DNA from: Streptomyces sp. AM 4-1-1
GTDB taxonomy: Bacteria > Actinomycetota > Actinomycetes > Streptomycetales > Streptomycetaceae
Length of the DNA stretch: 64,000 bases
NCBI RefSeq assembly: GCF_029167625.1
Contig: NZ_CP119145.1
Location: forward strand, 4,216,001 to 4,280,000
Reading direction: 5' to 3'
Shown: in pieces, positions 8,270 to 17,562 of the stretch
Layout: the number at the start of each line of letters is the position of its first letter
Numbering within the stretch: the first letter of the stretch is position 1
Made by a program: the position numbers and the translations under genes
Notes under the pieces: model-generated
What the model was told of the DNA's origin: nothing
Seen by the model: only the letters and a program-made list of their open reading frames with translations
Database searches by the model: none

Positions 8270-10768
8270 ATGCCGGGTCTCATCTCCACCCCACTGGCAG
8301 AACTGGCCGGAACCACCGCGTTTCCCGACCGGCCCATCCCGCTCGCAGCCGCCACGCTGACCGACGGCAACCGGACCATCGTGACCGTCGTCGCGGCCGT
8401 GGCCGTCGCGGCGCTGATCGTCGCCCAGCTGCTGGTACGCCAGGTGCTGGCGGCCGGCGAGGGCACCGACCGCATGAAGGAGATCGCGGCGGCCGTGCAG
8501 GAGGGCGCGAACGCCTATCTGGTGCGTCAGCTGCGGACGCTCGGCCTGTTCGCCGTCGTTGTCTTCTTCCTGCTCCTGCTGCTGCCGGCCGAGAACTGGT
8601 CGCAGCGCGCCGGACGTTCCGTTTTCTTCCTGGTGGGCGCGCTTTTCTCGGCGGCCACCGGGTACATCGGGATGCGTCTGGCCGTACGCAGCAATGTGCG
8701 TGTGGCCGCCGCCGCTCGGGAAGCGACATCCGCGGACGGTGATCCGGAAAGCGGCGGGAGTGGCACGGGTGGTGTGGGTGACGGAATGGGAAAGGATATC
8801 GTCAGCGTTTCTCGCGAGGCTTCCCATAACGCTTCCCACAAGGCGATGAAGATCGCTTTCCGTACCGGTGGTGTGGTCGGAATGATCACGGTGGGTCTCG
8901 GCCTGCTCGGTGCCTCCGCCGTCGTGCTCGTCTACGCGGCCGACGCGCCCAAGGTACTGGAGGGTTTCGGGCTCGGCGCGGCGCTCATCGCCATGTTCAT
9001 GAGGGTCGGCGGCGGCATCTTCACCAAGGCCGCGGATGTCGGCGCCGACCTCGTCGGCAAGGTGGAGCAGGGCATCCCCGAGGACGATCCCCGCAACGCG
9101 GCCACCATCGCCGACAACGTGGGCGACAACGTCGGTGACTGTGCCGGTATGGCGGCGGATCTCTTCGAGTCGTACGCCGTGACACTGGTCGCCGCGTTGA
9201 TCCTCGGCAAGGCGGCCTTCGGTGACGCCGGACTGGCGTTCCCGCTGATCGTGCCGGCGATCGGTGTGGTCACCGCCATGATCGGGATCTTCGCCGTCTC
9301 GCCGCGCCGCCGCGACCGCAGCGGGATGACGGCCATCAACCGGGGCTTCTTCGTCTCCGCCGCGATCTCACTCGTGCTGGTGGCCGTGGCGGTCTTCGTG
9401 TACCTGCCGTCCTCGTACAGCGACCTCGACGGGGTCTCCGACGGCGCGGTCGCCGGGCACGGCGGTGACCCCCGGGTCTTCGCCCTGGTCGCCGTCGCCA
9501 TCGGTATCGTGCTGGCCGCGCTGATCCAGCAGCTCACCGGCTACTTCACGGAGACCGGCCGGCGTCCCGTCCAGGACATCGGCAAGTCCTCGCTGACCGG
9601 CCCGGCGACCGTCGTACTCGCCGGGATCTCCATCGGTCTGGAGTCCGCCGTCTACACCGCGCTGCTGATCGGACTGGGCGTCTACGGGGCGTTCCTGCTC
9701 GGCGGCGCGTCGATCACGCTGGCGCTCTTCGCGGTGGCCCTGGCCGGGACCGGCCTGCTCACCACCGTCGGTGTCATCGTCGCCATGGACACCTTCGGAC
9801 CGGTCTCCGACAACGCGCAGGGCATCGCGGAGATGTCCGGCGACGTACAGGGCGCGGGCGCCCGGGTGCTCACCGATCTGGACGCCGTCGGCAACACGAC
9901 CAAGGCCATCACCAAGGGCATCGCCATCGCCACCGCGGTACTGGCGGCCTCGGCGCTCTTCGGCTCGTACCGCGACGCGATCGCCACGGCCGTGGACGAC
10001 GTCGGTGCGAAGACCGACGAGATGGGGCTGAGCCTGGACATCTCGCAGCCCAACAACCTCGTCGGGCTGATCCTGGGGGCCGCGGTCGTGTTCCTCTTCT
10101 CCGGTCTGGCGATCAACGCGGTCTCCCGGTCGGCCGGGGCCGTGGTCCACGAAGTGCGGCGGCAGTTCCGCGAGCACCCCGGGATCATGGACCGCACCGA
10201 GAAACCGGAGTACGGACGCGTCGTCGACATCTGCACCAAGGACGCCCTGCGGGAACTCGCCACGCCAGGCCTGCTCGCGGTGCTGGCGCCGATCGCCGTC
10301 GGCTTCGCGCTGGGGGTCGGCGCGCTCGGCTCGTATCTCGCGGGCGCGATCGCCACCGGCACTCTGATGGCCGTCTTCCTGGCCAACTCCGGTGGCGCCT
10401 GGGACAACGCGAAGAAACTCGTCGAGGACGGCCACCACGGCGGCAAGGGCAGTGACGCGCATGCCGCGACGGTCATCGGCGACACGGTCGGTGATCCGTT
10501 CAAGGACACCGCGGGCCCGGCGATCAACCCGCTGCTGAAGGTGATGAACCTGGTGGCACTGCTCATCGCCCCGGCGGTCGTGAAGTTCGGTTACGGGCCG
10601 GACGCGAGCCCCGGAATTCGTGCCGCGGTGGCCGGATTCGCCGTCGTGGTCGTCATCGGCGCCGTCCACGTCTCGAAGCGTCGCGGGATCGCGACGGGAG
10701 AGGACGGCGAGGGCGCACCGGCAGGTCCGCCGACAGCCTCCTCGGCAGATCCGGCGACGACGTCCTGA
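8270..10768 (+). CDS. hppA: Membrane-bound proton-pumping pyrophosphatase, potassium-independent
   Basis: Integral membrane enzyme that couples hydrolysis of pyrophosphate to proton export. 832 residues, about 16-17 membrane helices. The substrate-binding motif DVGADLVGKVEQGIPEDDPR and the following ADNVGDNVGDCAGM are intact, as are the C-terminal acidic motifs (GGAWDNAKK; DTVGDPFKDTAGPAINPL). The segment AVGNTTKAITKG has lysine where potassium-dependent enzymes have alanine, which marks the potassium-independent type. Start at 8270: ATG with GGAGGA 8 bases upstream; the frame extends further upstream through AT-rich non-coding sequence. Confidence 0.96.
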   Translation: MPGLISTPLAELAGTTAFPDRPIPLAAATLTDGNRTIVTVVAAVAVAALIVAQLLVRQVLAAGEGTDRMKEIAAAVQEGANAYLVRQLRTLGLFAVVVFFLLLLLPAENWSQRAGRSVFFLVGALFSAATGYIGMRLAVRSNVRVAAAAREATSADGDPESGGSGTGGVGDGMGKDIVSVSREASHNASHKAMKIAFRTGGVVGMITVGLGLLGASAVVLVYAADAPKVLEGFGLGAALIAMFMRVGGGIFTKAADVGADLVGKVEQGIPEDDPRNAATIADNVGDNVGDCAGMAADLFESYAVTLVAALILGKAAFGDAGLAFPLIVPAIGVVTAMIGIFAVSPRRRDRSGMTAINRGFFVSAAISLVLVAVAVFVYLPSSYSDLDGVSDGAVAGHGGDPRVFALVAVAIGIVLAALIQQLTGYFTETGRRPVQDIGKSSLTGPATVVLAGISIGLESAVYTALLIGLGVYGAFLLGGASITLALFAVALAGTGLLTTVGVIVAMDTFGPVSDNAQGIAEMSGDVQGAGARVLTDLDAVGNTTKAITKGIAIATAVLAASALFGSYRDAIATAVDDVGAKTDEMGLSLDISQPNNLVGLILGAAVVFLFSGLAINAVSRSAGAVVHEVRRQFREHPGIMDRTEKPEYGRVVDICTKDALRELATPGLLAVLAPIAVGFALGVGALGSYLAGAIATGTLMAVFLANSGGAWDNAKKLVEDGHHGGKGSDAHAATVIGDTVGDPFKDTAGPAINPLLKVMNLVALLIAPAVVKFGYGPDASPGIRAAVAGFAVVVVIGAVHVSKRRGIATGEDGEGAPAGPPTASSADPATTS

Positions 10769-10775
10769 GCCCGGT

Positions 10776-10845
10776 CGGCAGTCACCGTCTGCCGCGTGAT
10801 CAGCGGGCGTGCTGCGAGGCACTTCTGACTGGCCGTCCGCTGATC
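10776..10845 (+). terminator. Two hairpins downstream of hppA
   Basis: CGGCAG-N7-CTGCCG (10776-10794) starts 7 bases after the stop codon. A second perfect 9-base inverted repeat, GATCAGCGG / CCGCTGATC, lies at 10798-10806 and 10837-10845. Neither has a T tract, which is common for Streptomyces terminators. Confidence 0.4.
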
Positions 10846-11035
10846 GTGTGGTGGTTCGTACGGGTGTCCGATGGCTTGAGGCGGTGGGCATGCGGCCATT
10901 CGGGTGAGTTGTATCTCGCTCGATTCCTTTGGTGCAAATGGCTGCAAAAGCTCGCCCACCGGACAGCGGGCACCCGGATGTCGTCCACGTGGCGTGTAAG
11001 TTCCGGGGCCGAGAGCCTTGGAAGGGACCCATCCG

Positions 11036-11632
11036 GTGAACAAGAAGCTTGCGGCCGCACTGTCCGGCGGTGCGCTACTCGTACTGACTCTGTCGGGTTG
11101 CAGTGACGACAGCGACGGCGACAGCAAGGTGAACGACTGGGCCAAGAAGGTCTGTGACCAGGTCCAGCCACAGTTGCGGAAGATCGCGAACGCCAACACC
11201 TCGATCCAGCAGCAGACCGCCGACAACAGCAAGCCCGCCGACGTCCAGAAGACCGACTCGGCCGCCTTCCAGCAGATCTCGCAGGCGTACAAGGCCCTGG
11301 GCGCCGCCGTGCAGTCGGCCGGCGCACCGCCCGTCGACGACGGCGAGACCACGCAGAAGAAGGCCGTCGCGGAACTGAACACCTCCTCCGCGGCCTACGC
11401 CAATCTGCAGAAGAAGGTCGACGCGCTCGACACCACGGACCAGGCGAAGTTCGCCGACGGGCTCAAGGGCGTCGCCGACGAACTGAAGAAGATCAGTAAC
11501 AACGGTGACCAGGCGTTGAGGAAGCTCCAGTCCGGTGACCTGGGCAAGGCGATGGCGAAGCAGGAGGGCTGTCAGAAGCCGAACGGCTCCTCCGCGCCCA
11601 CCACGGTGCGGCCGTCAGCGGGCAAGGCGTGA
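11036..11632 (+). CDS. Small secreted lipoprotein, function unknown
   Basis: 198-residue protein with a type II signal peptide: basic start (NKK), hydrophobic core and lipobox LSGC at residues 18-21, so the mature protein is lipid-anchored at Cys21. The mature part is glutamine-, lysine- and alanine-rich and predicted helical (QQISQAYKALGAAVQSAG; FADGLKGVADELKKI), resembling small alpha-helical lipoproteins of actinomycetes. No enzyme motif is visible. GTG start at 11036, with GGAAGGGA 8 bases upstream; an in-frame ATG at 11018 would place the signal peptide too deep. A strong hairpin follows, so it is probably a single-gene transcript. Confidence 0.8.
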   Translation: MNKKLAAALSGGALLVLTLSGCSDDSDGDSKVNDWAKKVCDQVQPQLRKIANANTSIQQQTADNSKPADVQKTDSAAFQQISQAYKALGAAVQSAGAPPVDDGETTQKKAVAELNTSSAAYANLQKKVDALDTTDQAKFADGLKGVADELKKISNNGDQALRKLQSGDLGKAMAKQEGCQKPNGSSAPTTVRPSAGKA

Positions 11633-11636
11633 CGGC

Positions 11637-11672
11637 GGGGCCCGGCAGTCCCTGAGCGGGAGGCCGGGCCCC
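11637..11672 (+). terminator. Strong hairpin terminator after the lipoprotein gene
   Basis: Perfect 10-base inverted repeat GGGGCCCGGC / GCCGGGCCCC with a 16-base loop, 4 bases after the stop codon, followed by C/T-rich sequence. Confidence 0.6.
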
Positions 11673-11756
11673 GGTCCTTCCCGTGTCCGGTCCCTCCCGT
11701 GTCCGGTGACGGATCGTCGGTGCGGCACAGGCGCTTCGGGGTCGTCCCCGCTGCCG

Positions 11757-11779
11757 TTGTCAGTGGGAGCGGACACAAT
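11757..11779 (+). promoter_or_regulatory. Candidate RecA-independent damage promoter (TTGTCAGTG-N8-CACAAT)
   Basis: TTGTCAGTG at 11757-11765, 8 bases, then CACAAT at 11774-11779. The first element matches the actinobacterial damage-promoter consensus exactly; the second has C in place of T at position 1. Start of transcription would fall on or next to the GTG at 11786, giving a leaderless methyltransferase mRNA. The same arrangement recurs at 21204-21226. Confidence 0.6.
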
Positions 11780-11785
11780 GGGCGG

Positions 11786-13297
11786 GTGAGTACGACCAGC
11801 CTTCCCGCGTCCGACCGTTCGCCCCGGCTTCGCGAAGCCCTGCTCGCCGCCGGCTTCACCGTCGACGGCCTCCTCGACCTGCTCGGCGCGTCCGCCTACG
11901 CCGCGCTCGCCCGCAGCGAGACGGTGCCCGCCCTGCGGGCCACCCGGGGCGAGTCGCCGCTCGACACGCTGGTGCGGCTGTTTCTGCTCCAGCGCTCCGT
12001 CCCGGACCGGGAGGCCGGCGCCGCGCTTCCGCTGGAGGAGTGCGTCGAGGACGGCTGGGTGACCCGCGAGGACGGGGAGGTGCGGGCCGCGGTCGACGTC
12101 CGGCCGTACGGCGGACCGGAGGGCCAGGACTGGTTCATCGTTTCCGATCTCGGCTGCGCGGTCGGTGGCGCGGGCGGCATCGGATCGCACGAGGAAGGCG
12201 TGGTCCTCGGGGTGGGGGGCGCCTCCACCACCCTCGCCGGGATCACGGTCCGCACGCCCGTCGACTCCGCGCTCGACCTCGGCACCGGCTCCGGTATCCA
12301 GGCTCTGCACGCCGCCCAGCACGCGACTCGGGTCACCGCCACCGACCTGAACCCGCGCGCCCTCGCCTTCACCCGGCTCACCCTCGCCCTGTCCGGCGCG
12401 GCGACCGCCGATCTGCGAGAGGGCTCCCTGTTCGAGCCGGTCGGCAGCGAAACGTACGACTTGATCGTCTCCAACCCGCCGTTCGTCATCTCGCCCGCCG
12501 CCCGGCTGACCTACCGCGACGGCGGCATGGGCGGCGACGATCTGTGCCGGACGCTGGTGGAGCAGGCGGGCGACCGGCTGAACGAGGACGGTTACGCGCA
12601 GTTCCTCGCCAACTGGCAGCACATCGACGGCGAGGAGTGGCAGGACCGGCTGCGCTCCTGGGTGCCGTACGGCTGTGACGCCTGGATCGTGCAGCGCGAG
12701 GTGCAGGACGTCACGCAGTACATCGAGTTGTGGCTGCGTGACAGCGGCGACCACCGCACCGACCCCGCGGAGTACACCGCGCGGTACGAGGCATGGCTGG
12801 ACGAGTTCGAGGCCAGTCGGACCAAGGGGATCGGCTTCGGCTGGATCACCCTCAGAAAGGCCCGGGCCGCCGCTCAGTCCCCGTCGATCGTGATCGAGGA
12901 GTGGCCGCACTCCGTGGAGCAGCCCCTCGGCACCGCCGTACAGGCCCATTTCGAACGCCAGGACTATCTGCGTGCCCACGACGACGCGGCCCTGCTGGCC
13001 GCCCACTTCACTCTCGCCGGCGAGGTGGTGCAGGAGCAGGTAGGGCTGCCCGGCGCGGAAGATCCGGAGCATGTGGTGCTGCGCCAGCACCGGGGGATGC
13101 GGCGGGCGACGAAGGTCGACGCGGTCGGCGCCGGGTTCGCGGGCGTGTGCGACGGGACGTTGCCCGCGGGGCGCATCCTGGACGCCATCGCCCAGCTGAT
13201 GGGCGAGGACCCCGTGCTCCTGCGCGATCGCACGCCCCAGGCGATCCGACTGCTGGTGGAGGAGGGATTCCTGGAACCGGTACGGGCCGGAGCCTGA
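11786..13297 (+). CDS. Class I SAM-dependent methyltransferase, HemK/RlmG-like
   Basis: 503-residue predicted N-methyltransferase. An N-terminal helical domain (about residues 1-150) precedes a Rossmann methyltransferase domain with the SAM-binding motif ALDLGTGSGIQAL, the acidic turn ATDLNPRA and the catalytic NPPF (SNPPFVIS) typical of enzymes that methylate an amide or exocyclic amine. The C-terminal third is a winged-helix-like extension. Substrate unknown; rRNA or a protein glutamine is plausible. Start: GTG at 11786 directly after the promoter, giving VSTTSLPASD; the upstream part of the frame is promoter sequence. Confidence 0.83.
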   Translation: MSTTSLPASDRSPRLREALLAAGFTVDGLLDLLGASAYAALARSETVPALRATRGESPLDTLVRLFLLQRSVPDREAGAALPLEECVEDGWVTREDGEVRAAVDVRPYGGPEGQDWFIVSDLGCAVGGAGGIGSHEEGVVLGVGGASTTLAGITVRTPVDSALDLGTGSGIQALHAAQHATRVTATDLNPRALAFTRLTLALSGAATADLREGSLFEPVGSETYDLIVSNPPFVISPAARLTYRDGGMGGDDLCRTLVEQAGDRLNEDGYAQFLANWQHIDGEEWQDRLRSWVPYGCDAWIVQREVQDVTQYIELWLRDSGDHRTDPAEYTARYEAWLDEFEASRTKGIGFGWITLRKARAAAQSPSIVIEEWPHSVEQPLGTAVQAHFERQDYLRAHDDAALLAAHFTLAGEVVQEQVGLPGAEDPEHVVLRQHRGMRRATKVDAVGAGFAGVCDGTLPAGRILDAIAQLMGEDPVLLRDRTPQAIRLLVEEGFLEPVRAGA

Positions 13298-13348
13298 CCT
13301 GCGCGTGGGCCGTTCCGGCGGGACTCGGCTCGTCACGTGCTCGTGCCC

Positions 13349-13415
13349 GGGTCCTGCCGTCCATGCGCGGGGTCCTGCCGTCCGTGTCCGGGGTCCCGGG
13401 GTCCTGCCGTCCGTG
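13349..13415. repeat. Short imperfect tandem repeat (GTCCTGCCGTCC core)
   Basis: Three copies of GGGTCCTGCCGTCCRTG with core starts at 13351, 13372 and 13401, in the 346-base gap between the methyltransferase and the next small gene. No open frame in this gap looks coding. Probably slippage-generated. Confidence 0.6.
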
Positions 13416-13643
13416 CCCGGGGCCGGTTCGGCCCTCGTCGCCGGTCGTCCCATCCGGATCGTTCTCGCCGCCTGGCCACGCGGCCACTCCGCCCCCTTGG
13501 AGTGCCCGGTTGGCGTGTCCGGCTGCCGTGTGTCGCTGTTCACCCGGAGTTCGCGTCGGTGACGTCCCCGGCTGGCAGCCTCCCCTCCGGGACAGGTCGG
13601 CTCCGGTCGGGCCGGACAGGCTACGGGAGAGGGCGGTACGGAC

Positions 13644-13841
13644 ATGGAGAGTGGACCCGCGATCTTCGCCGCGACGGCATTCGGGCTGTTCGGCGCCGCG
13701 CTGTTGCTGTGGACGGGGGCCCGCGCCCGGCACCGCCGGCCCGTGGTGGAGGGCGCGGACCTGGTCGCCTCCACCGCGCTCGCCGTCTCCTGCGGCGTAC
13801 TCTTCCTCCTCCTCGGCGCATGGTGTCTCACCCGGGCCTGA
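13644..13841 (+). CDS. Small two-helix membrane protein, unknown function
   Basis: 65 residues with two hydrophobic helices (about 5-24 and 40-61) joined by a basic loop (GARARHRRPVVEG). ATG start with a GGAGAGGG-like sequence about 12 bases upstream. A small membrane protein at this place, just before topA, is expected in Streptomyces. No motif suggests a function. Confidence 0.65.
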   Translation: MESGPAIFAATAFGLFGAALLLWTGARARHRRPVVEGADLVASTALAVSCGVLFLLLGAWCLTRA

Positions 13842-14427
13842 GCGCACGTTCGGTCAGTCTTCGGTAGTCGTTCGATCCGGGCCGGGGCGGCCTTCGCCTG
13901 TCGAATGACCCCATTTTTCCCTCTTGTTCATCTTGTTCGTCTTTCCCTCTTTGTTTCCCTGCTCCCGGGTCGGTGTCATTTCCCGCCGCCGACGCCCGCC
14001 GCCGACGCCGCCGTCACGCGCCGACGACGCTCCCGCCACACGCCGACGACGCCCCGGCTGAGCACCCGCCGGGCAGCCGCGAGCCCTCGTCGGCGTGCCT
14101 CTCCCGCCTCTCGCGCCTCCCGCCGTCCTTCCGCCCCACCACCGTCGGGCCGGGAACACGCCCGGATTCGGCCTCCCTAAGGGCGTCCGCCAGTAGGTGC
14201 CGAATACACGGCGAAACCCATGGTCGGCAGGGGTGCGCACCACGTACCGGGCGGTCCGGGCGGCAGGAATGGCGGAAGTCGGGTTACCGTTCGAGTGGCC
14301 GTTGCGGGCTTTTGCCGTTTGACACGGGGGCGGGTTGTACCGTCACACTCCGCAGCGACAGCACCGTCGGCAGCGTCATCGCGCTGCCCTGATGCCCATT
14401 GAGTGCCGACCGGAGAGAAGAGCGAAG
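13842..14427. other. Non-coding region upstream of topA
   Basis: 586 bases without a convincing gene. The first part is T-rich (TTTTTCCCTCTTG near 13914). The middle is a run of CGCCGACG-like triplets. The last 130 bases hold likely topA promoter elements, for example TTGACA at 14319-14324 and TACCGT at 14338-14343, although the 13-base spacing between them is too short to be one promoter. topA of Streptomyces is known to be controlled by supercoiling, so this long region may matter. Confidence 0.5.
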
Positions 14428-17322
14428 TTGTCCCCGACCAGCGAGACCGCACAGGGCGGCCGCCGACTCGTCATCGTCGAGTCGCCTGCCAAGGCGAAGA
14501 CGATCAAGGGCTACCTCGGCCCCGGGTACGTCGTCGAGGCGAGCGTCGGGCACATCCGTGACCTCCCGAACGGCGCCGCGGAAGTACCGGACGAGTACAC
14601 CGGCGAGGTCCGCCGCCTCGGCGTCGACGTCGAACATGACTTCCAGCCGATCTATGTCGTCAACGCCGACAAGAAGGCCCAGGTCAGGAAGCTCAAGCAG
14701 CTTCTCGCGGAGTCCGACGAACTGTTCCTCGCCACCGATGAGGACCGCGAGGGCGAAGCCATCGCGTGGCACCTCCAGGAAGTCCTGAAGCCCAAGGTCC
14801 CGGTCCACCGGATGGTCTTCCACGAGATCACCAAGGACGCGATCAGGGCCGCCGTCGCCAATCCGCGCGAGCTCAACCAGCGCATGGTCGACGCCCAGGA
14901 GACCCGCCGCATCCTCGACCGCCTCTACGGCTACGAGGTCTCGCCGGTCCTCTGGAAGAAGGTCATGCCGCGGCTGTCGGCCGGCCGCGTCCAGTCCGTC
15001 GCCACCCGGCTCGTCGTCGAGCGCGAGCGTGAGCGCATCGCCTTCCGGTCCGCCGAATACTGGGACCTCACCGGGACGTTCGCCACCGGCCGCGCCGGGG
15101 ATTCCTCCGACCCGTCGACGCTCACCGCCCGGCTGAGCGCGGTCGAGGGCCGCCGGATCGCCCAGGGCCGTGACTTCGGCCCCGACGGCCGGCTCAAGGC
15201 CGCCTCCGGCCAGGTGCTGCACCTCGACGAGGCCAACGCCCGCGCGCTGGCCGCCGCGCTCGCCGACACGACGTTCGCCGTGCGGTCGGTCGAGTCGAAG
15301 CCGTACCGCCGTTCCCCGTACGCCCCCTTCCGCACGACGACCCTCCAGCAGGAGGCGAGCCGCAAGCTGGGGTTCGGCGCCAAGGCCACCATGCAGGTCG
15401 CGCAGAAGCTGTACGAGAACGGCTTCATCACCTACATGCGTACGGACTCCACGACCCTCTCCGACACCGCGGTCTCCGCGGCGCGGGCACAGGTCACGCA
15501 GTTGTACGGGGCGAACTACCTGCCGGACAAGCCGCGTACGTACGCCGGGAAGGTCAAGAACGCGCAGGAGGCCCACGAGGCGATCCGCCCGTCCGGCGAC
15601 CGCTTCCGTACGCCCGCCGAGACCACACTCACCGGCGACCAGTTCCGGCTGTACGAGCTGATCTGGAAGCGGACCGTCGCCTCCCAGATGAAGGACGCGG
15701 TCGGCAACTCCGTCACCGTCAAGATCGGCGGCCGGGCGAGCGACGGCCGCGACGCCGAGTTCTCCGCGTCCGGCAAGACGATCACCTTCCACGGCTTCAT
15801 GAAGGCGTACGTCGAAGGCGCCGACGACCCGAACGCCGAGCTGGACGACCGTGAGCGACGGCTGCCGCAGGTCGCCGAGGGCGACGCGCTGACCGCCGAG
15901 GAAGTCTCGGTGGACGGTCACGCGACCAAGCCGCCCGCCCGCTACACCGAGGCATCGCTGGTCAAGGAGCTCGAAGAGCGCGAGATCGGCCGCCCGTCGA
16001 CGTACGCGTCGATCATCGGGACCATCCTCGACCGCGGCTATGTGTTCAAGAAGGGCACGGCGCTCGTCCCGTCGTTCCTCTCCTTCGCCGTGGTCAACCT
16101 GCTGGAGAAGCACTTCGGCCGGCTCGTCGACTACGACTTCACCGCGCGGATGGAGGACGACCTCGACCGCATCGCGCGGGGCGAGGCCCAGTCCGTGCCG
16201 TGGCTGCGGCGGTTCTACTTCGGTGTCGGCGACGACAAGGACGGCGCCGGAGCGGCGTCCGCGGCGGGCAACGGGGACGGCGACCACCTCGGCGGCCTGA
16301 AGGAACTCGTCACCGACCTCGGCGCGATCGACGCCAGGGAGATCTCCTCCTTCCCCGTCGGCGACGGCATCATGCTGCGGGTCGGCCGGTACGGCCCGTA
16401 CATCGAGCGCGGCGAGAAGGACTCCGAGAACCACCAGCGCGCCGACGTGCCGGAGGATCTGGCGCCGGACGAACTGTCCGTGGAGTACGCGGAGGAGCTG
16501 CTGGCCAAGCCGAGCGGCGACTTCGAGCTGGGCGCGGACCCGGTGACCGGGCACCAGATCATCGCGAAGGACGGGCGTTACGGCCCGTACGTCACCGAGG
16601 TGCTGCCCGAGGGCACCCCGAAGACCGGCAAGAACGCGGTGAAGCCGCGGACCGCCTCGCTCTTCAAGTCGATGTCCCTGGACACGGTGACGCTGGCCGA
16701 CGCGCTGAAGCTGATGTCACTGCCGCGAGTCGTCGGTGAGGACGCGGAGGGCGTCGAGATCACCGCGCAGAACGGCCGGTACGGCCCGTACCTCAAGAAG
16801 GGCACGGACTCCCGTTCGCTGACCTCCGAGGACCAGCTGTTCGACATCACGCTGGACGAGGCGCTGGCCATCTACGCCCAGCCGAAGCAGCGCGGGCGGG
16901 CCGCCGCCAAGCCGCCGCTGAAGGAACTGGGCACCGACCCGGTGAGCGGGGCGCCGGTCGTCGTCAAGGACGGGCGCTTCGGCGCGTACGTCACCGACGG
17001 CGAGACGAACGCCACGCTGCGCACCGATGACAGCGTCGAGGACATCACGCCGGAACGCGGTTACGAGCTCCTGGCCGAGAAGCGCGCCAAGGGGCCCGCC
17101 AAGAAGAAGACGGCGAAGAAGGCCCCGGCGAAGAAGACGGCCACGAAGAAGACGACCGCGGCGAAGACCACGACGGCGAAGAAGACGGCCGCCAAGAAGA
17201 CGACGGCCGCGAAGAAGACGACGACGGCCACGAAGAAGACCGCCGCCACGAAGAAGACAGCGGCCAAGAAGACGACGGCCGGGGCGAAGGAGACCGCTTC
17301 TTCCGCCTCGTCCTCCTCGTGA
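14428..17322 (+). CDS. topA: DNA topoisomerase I
   Basis: Type IA topoisomerase that relaxes negative supercoils; the essential main relaxing enzyme of Streptomyces. 964 residues from a TTG start (LSPTSETAQ) preceded by GGAGAG; an upstream ATG at 14392 is possible but less likely. TOPRIM domain with VIVESPAKAKTI and DEDREGEAIAWH; catalytic tyrosine in GFITYMRTDST. The C-terminal half carries four GR(Y/F)G(P/A)Y repeats without zinc-binding cysteines. The last 80 residues are a lysine/alanine/threonine repeat tail (KKTTAAKK units), the feature linked to processivity in Streptomyces TopA. A 15-base perfect hairpin follows the gene. Confidence 0.97.
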   Translation: MSPTSETAQGGRRLVIVESPAKAKTIKGYLGPGYVVEASVGHIRDLPNGAAEVPDEYTGEVRRLGVDVEHDFQPIYVVNADKKAQVRKLKQLLAESDELFLATDEDREGEAIAWHLQEVLKPKVPVHRMVFHEITKDAIRAAVANPRELNQRMVDAQETRRILDRLYGYEVSPVLWKKVMPRLSAGRVQSVATRLVVERERERIAFRSAEYWDLTGTFATGRAGDSSDPSTLTARLSAVEGRRIAQGRDFGPDGRLKAASGQVLHLDEANARALAAALADTTFAVRSVESKPYRRSPYAPFRTTTLQQEASRKLGFGAKATMQVAQKLYENGFITYMRTDSTTLSDTAVSAARAQVTQLYGANYLPDKPRTYAGKVKNAQEAHEAIRPSGDRFRTPAETTLTGDQFRLYELIWKRTVASQMKDAVGNSVTVKIGGRASDGRDAEFSASGKTITFHGFMKAYVEGADDPNAELDDRERRLPQVAEGDALTAEEVSVDGHATKPPARYTEASLVKELEEREIGRPSTYASIIGTILDRGYVFKKGTALVPSFLSFAVVNLLEKHFGRLVDYDFTARMEDDLDRIARGEAQSVPWLRRFYFGVGDDKDGAGAASAAGNGDGDHLGGLKELVTDLGAIDAREISSFPVGDGIMLRVGRYGPYIERGEKDSENHQRADVPEDLAPDELSVEYAEELLAKPSGDFELGADPVTGHQIIAKDGRYGPYVTEVLPEGTPKTGKNAVKPRTASLFKSMSLDTVTLADALKLMSLPRVVGEDAEGVEITAQNGRYGPYLKKGTDSRSLTSEDQLFDITLDEALAIYAQPKQRGRAAAKPPLKELGTDPVSGAPVVVKDGRFGAYVTDGETNATLRTDDSVEDITPERGYELLAEKRAKGPAKKKTAKKAPAKKTATKKTTAAKTTTAKKTAAKKTTAAKKTTTATKKTAATKKTAAKKTTAGAKETASSASSSS

Positions 17323-17463
17323 CCGCTCGTGTGAACGAGCGGGAGGGCGGCTGCGAGGACGGCCGACAGGACGGCTGAGCGGGCGGACCGAAGGATCGGC
17401 CGAGTGGCCGTCGTACGGAAGTACGGAAGCCGTACGGGCCGCTGTTCACGGTTCTGCTCTCGT

Positions 17464-17498
17464 CCGATGCCCGGCACCCACGTGGTGCCGGGCATCGG
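17464..17498 (+). terminator. Perfect 15-base-pair hairpin after topA
   Basis: CCGATGCCCGGCACC and GGTGCCGGGCATCGG separated by a 5-base loop (17479-17483), 140 bases downstream of the topA stop. No T tract; very stable. Confidence 0.65.
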
Positions 17499-17550
17499 CG
17501 CGTACGGGCACGTGTTCGGACGGGGCCATCGGCGACCGCGCGGCTCCGGA

Positions 17551-17556
17551 TAGGCT
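17551..17556 (+). promoter_or_regulatory. -10 box for leaderless thymidylate kinase gene
   Basis: TAGGCT ends 6 bases before the ATG at 17563. This spacing puts the transcript start at the A of the start codon, and no Shine-Dalgarno sequence is present. No clear -35 box is visible. Confidence 0.5.
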
Positions 17557-17562
17557 GGGCGG

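Noticed and set aside
9368..11032. 554-residue minus-strand open frame opposite hppA
   Set aside because: Shadow of the pyrophosphatase gene; arginine/glycine-rich without motifs.
14319..14343. Single topA promoter TTGACA...TACCGT
   Set aside because: Spacing is only 13 bases; the elements may belong to different promoters.
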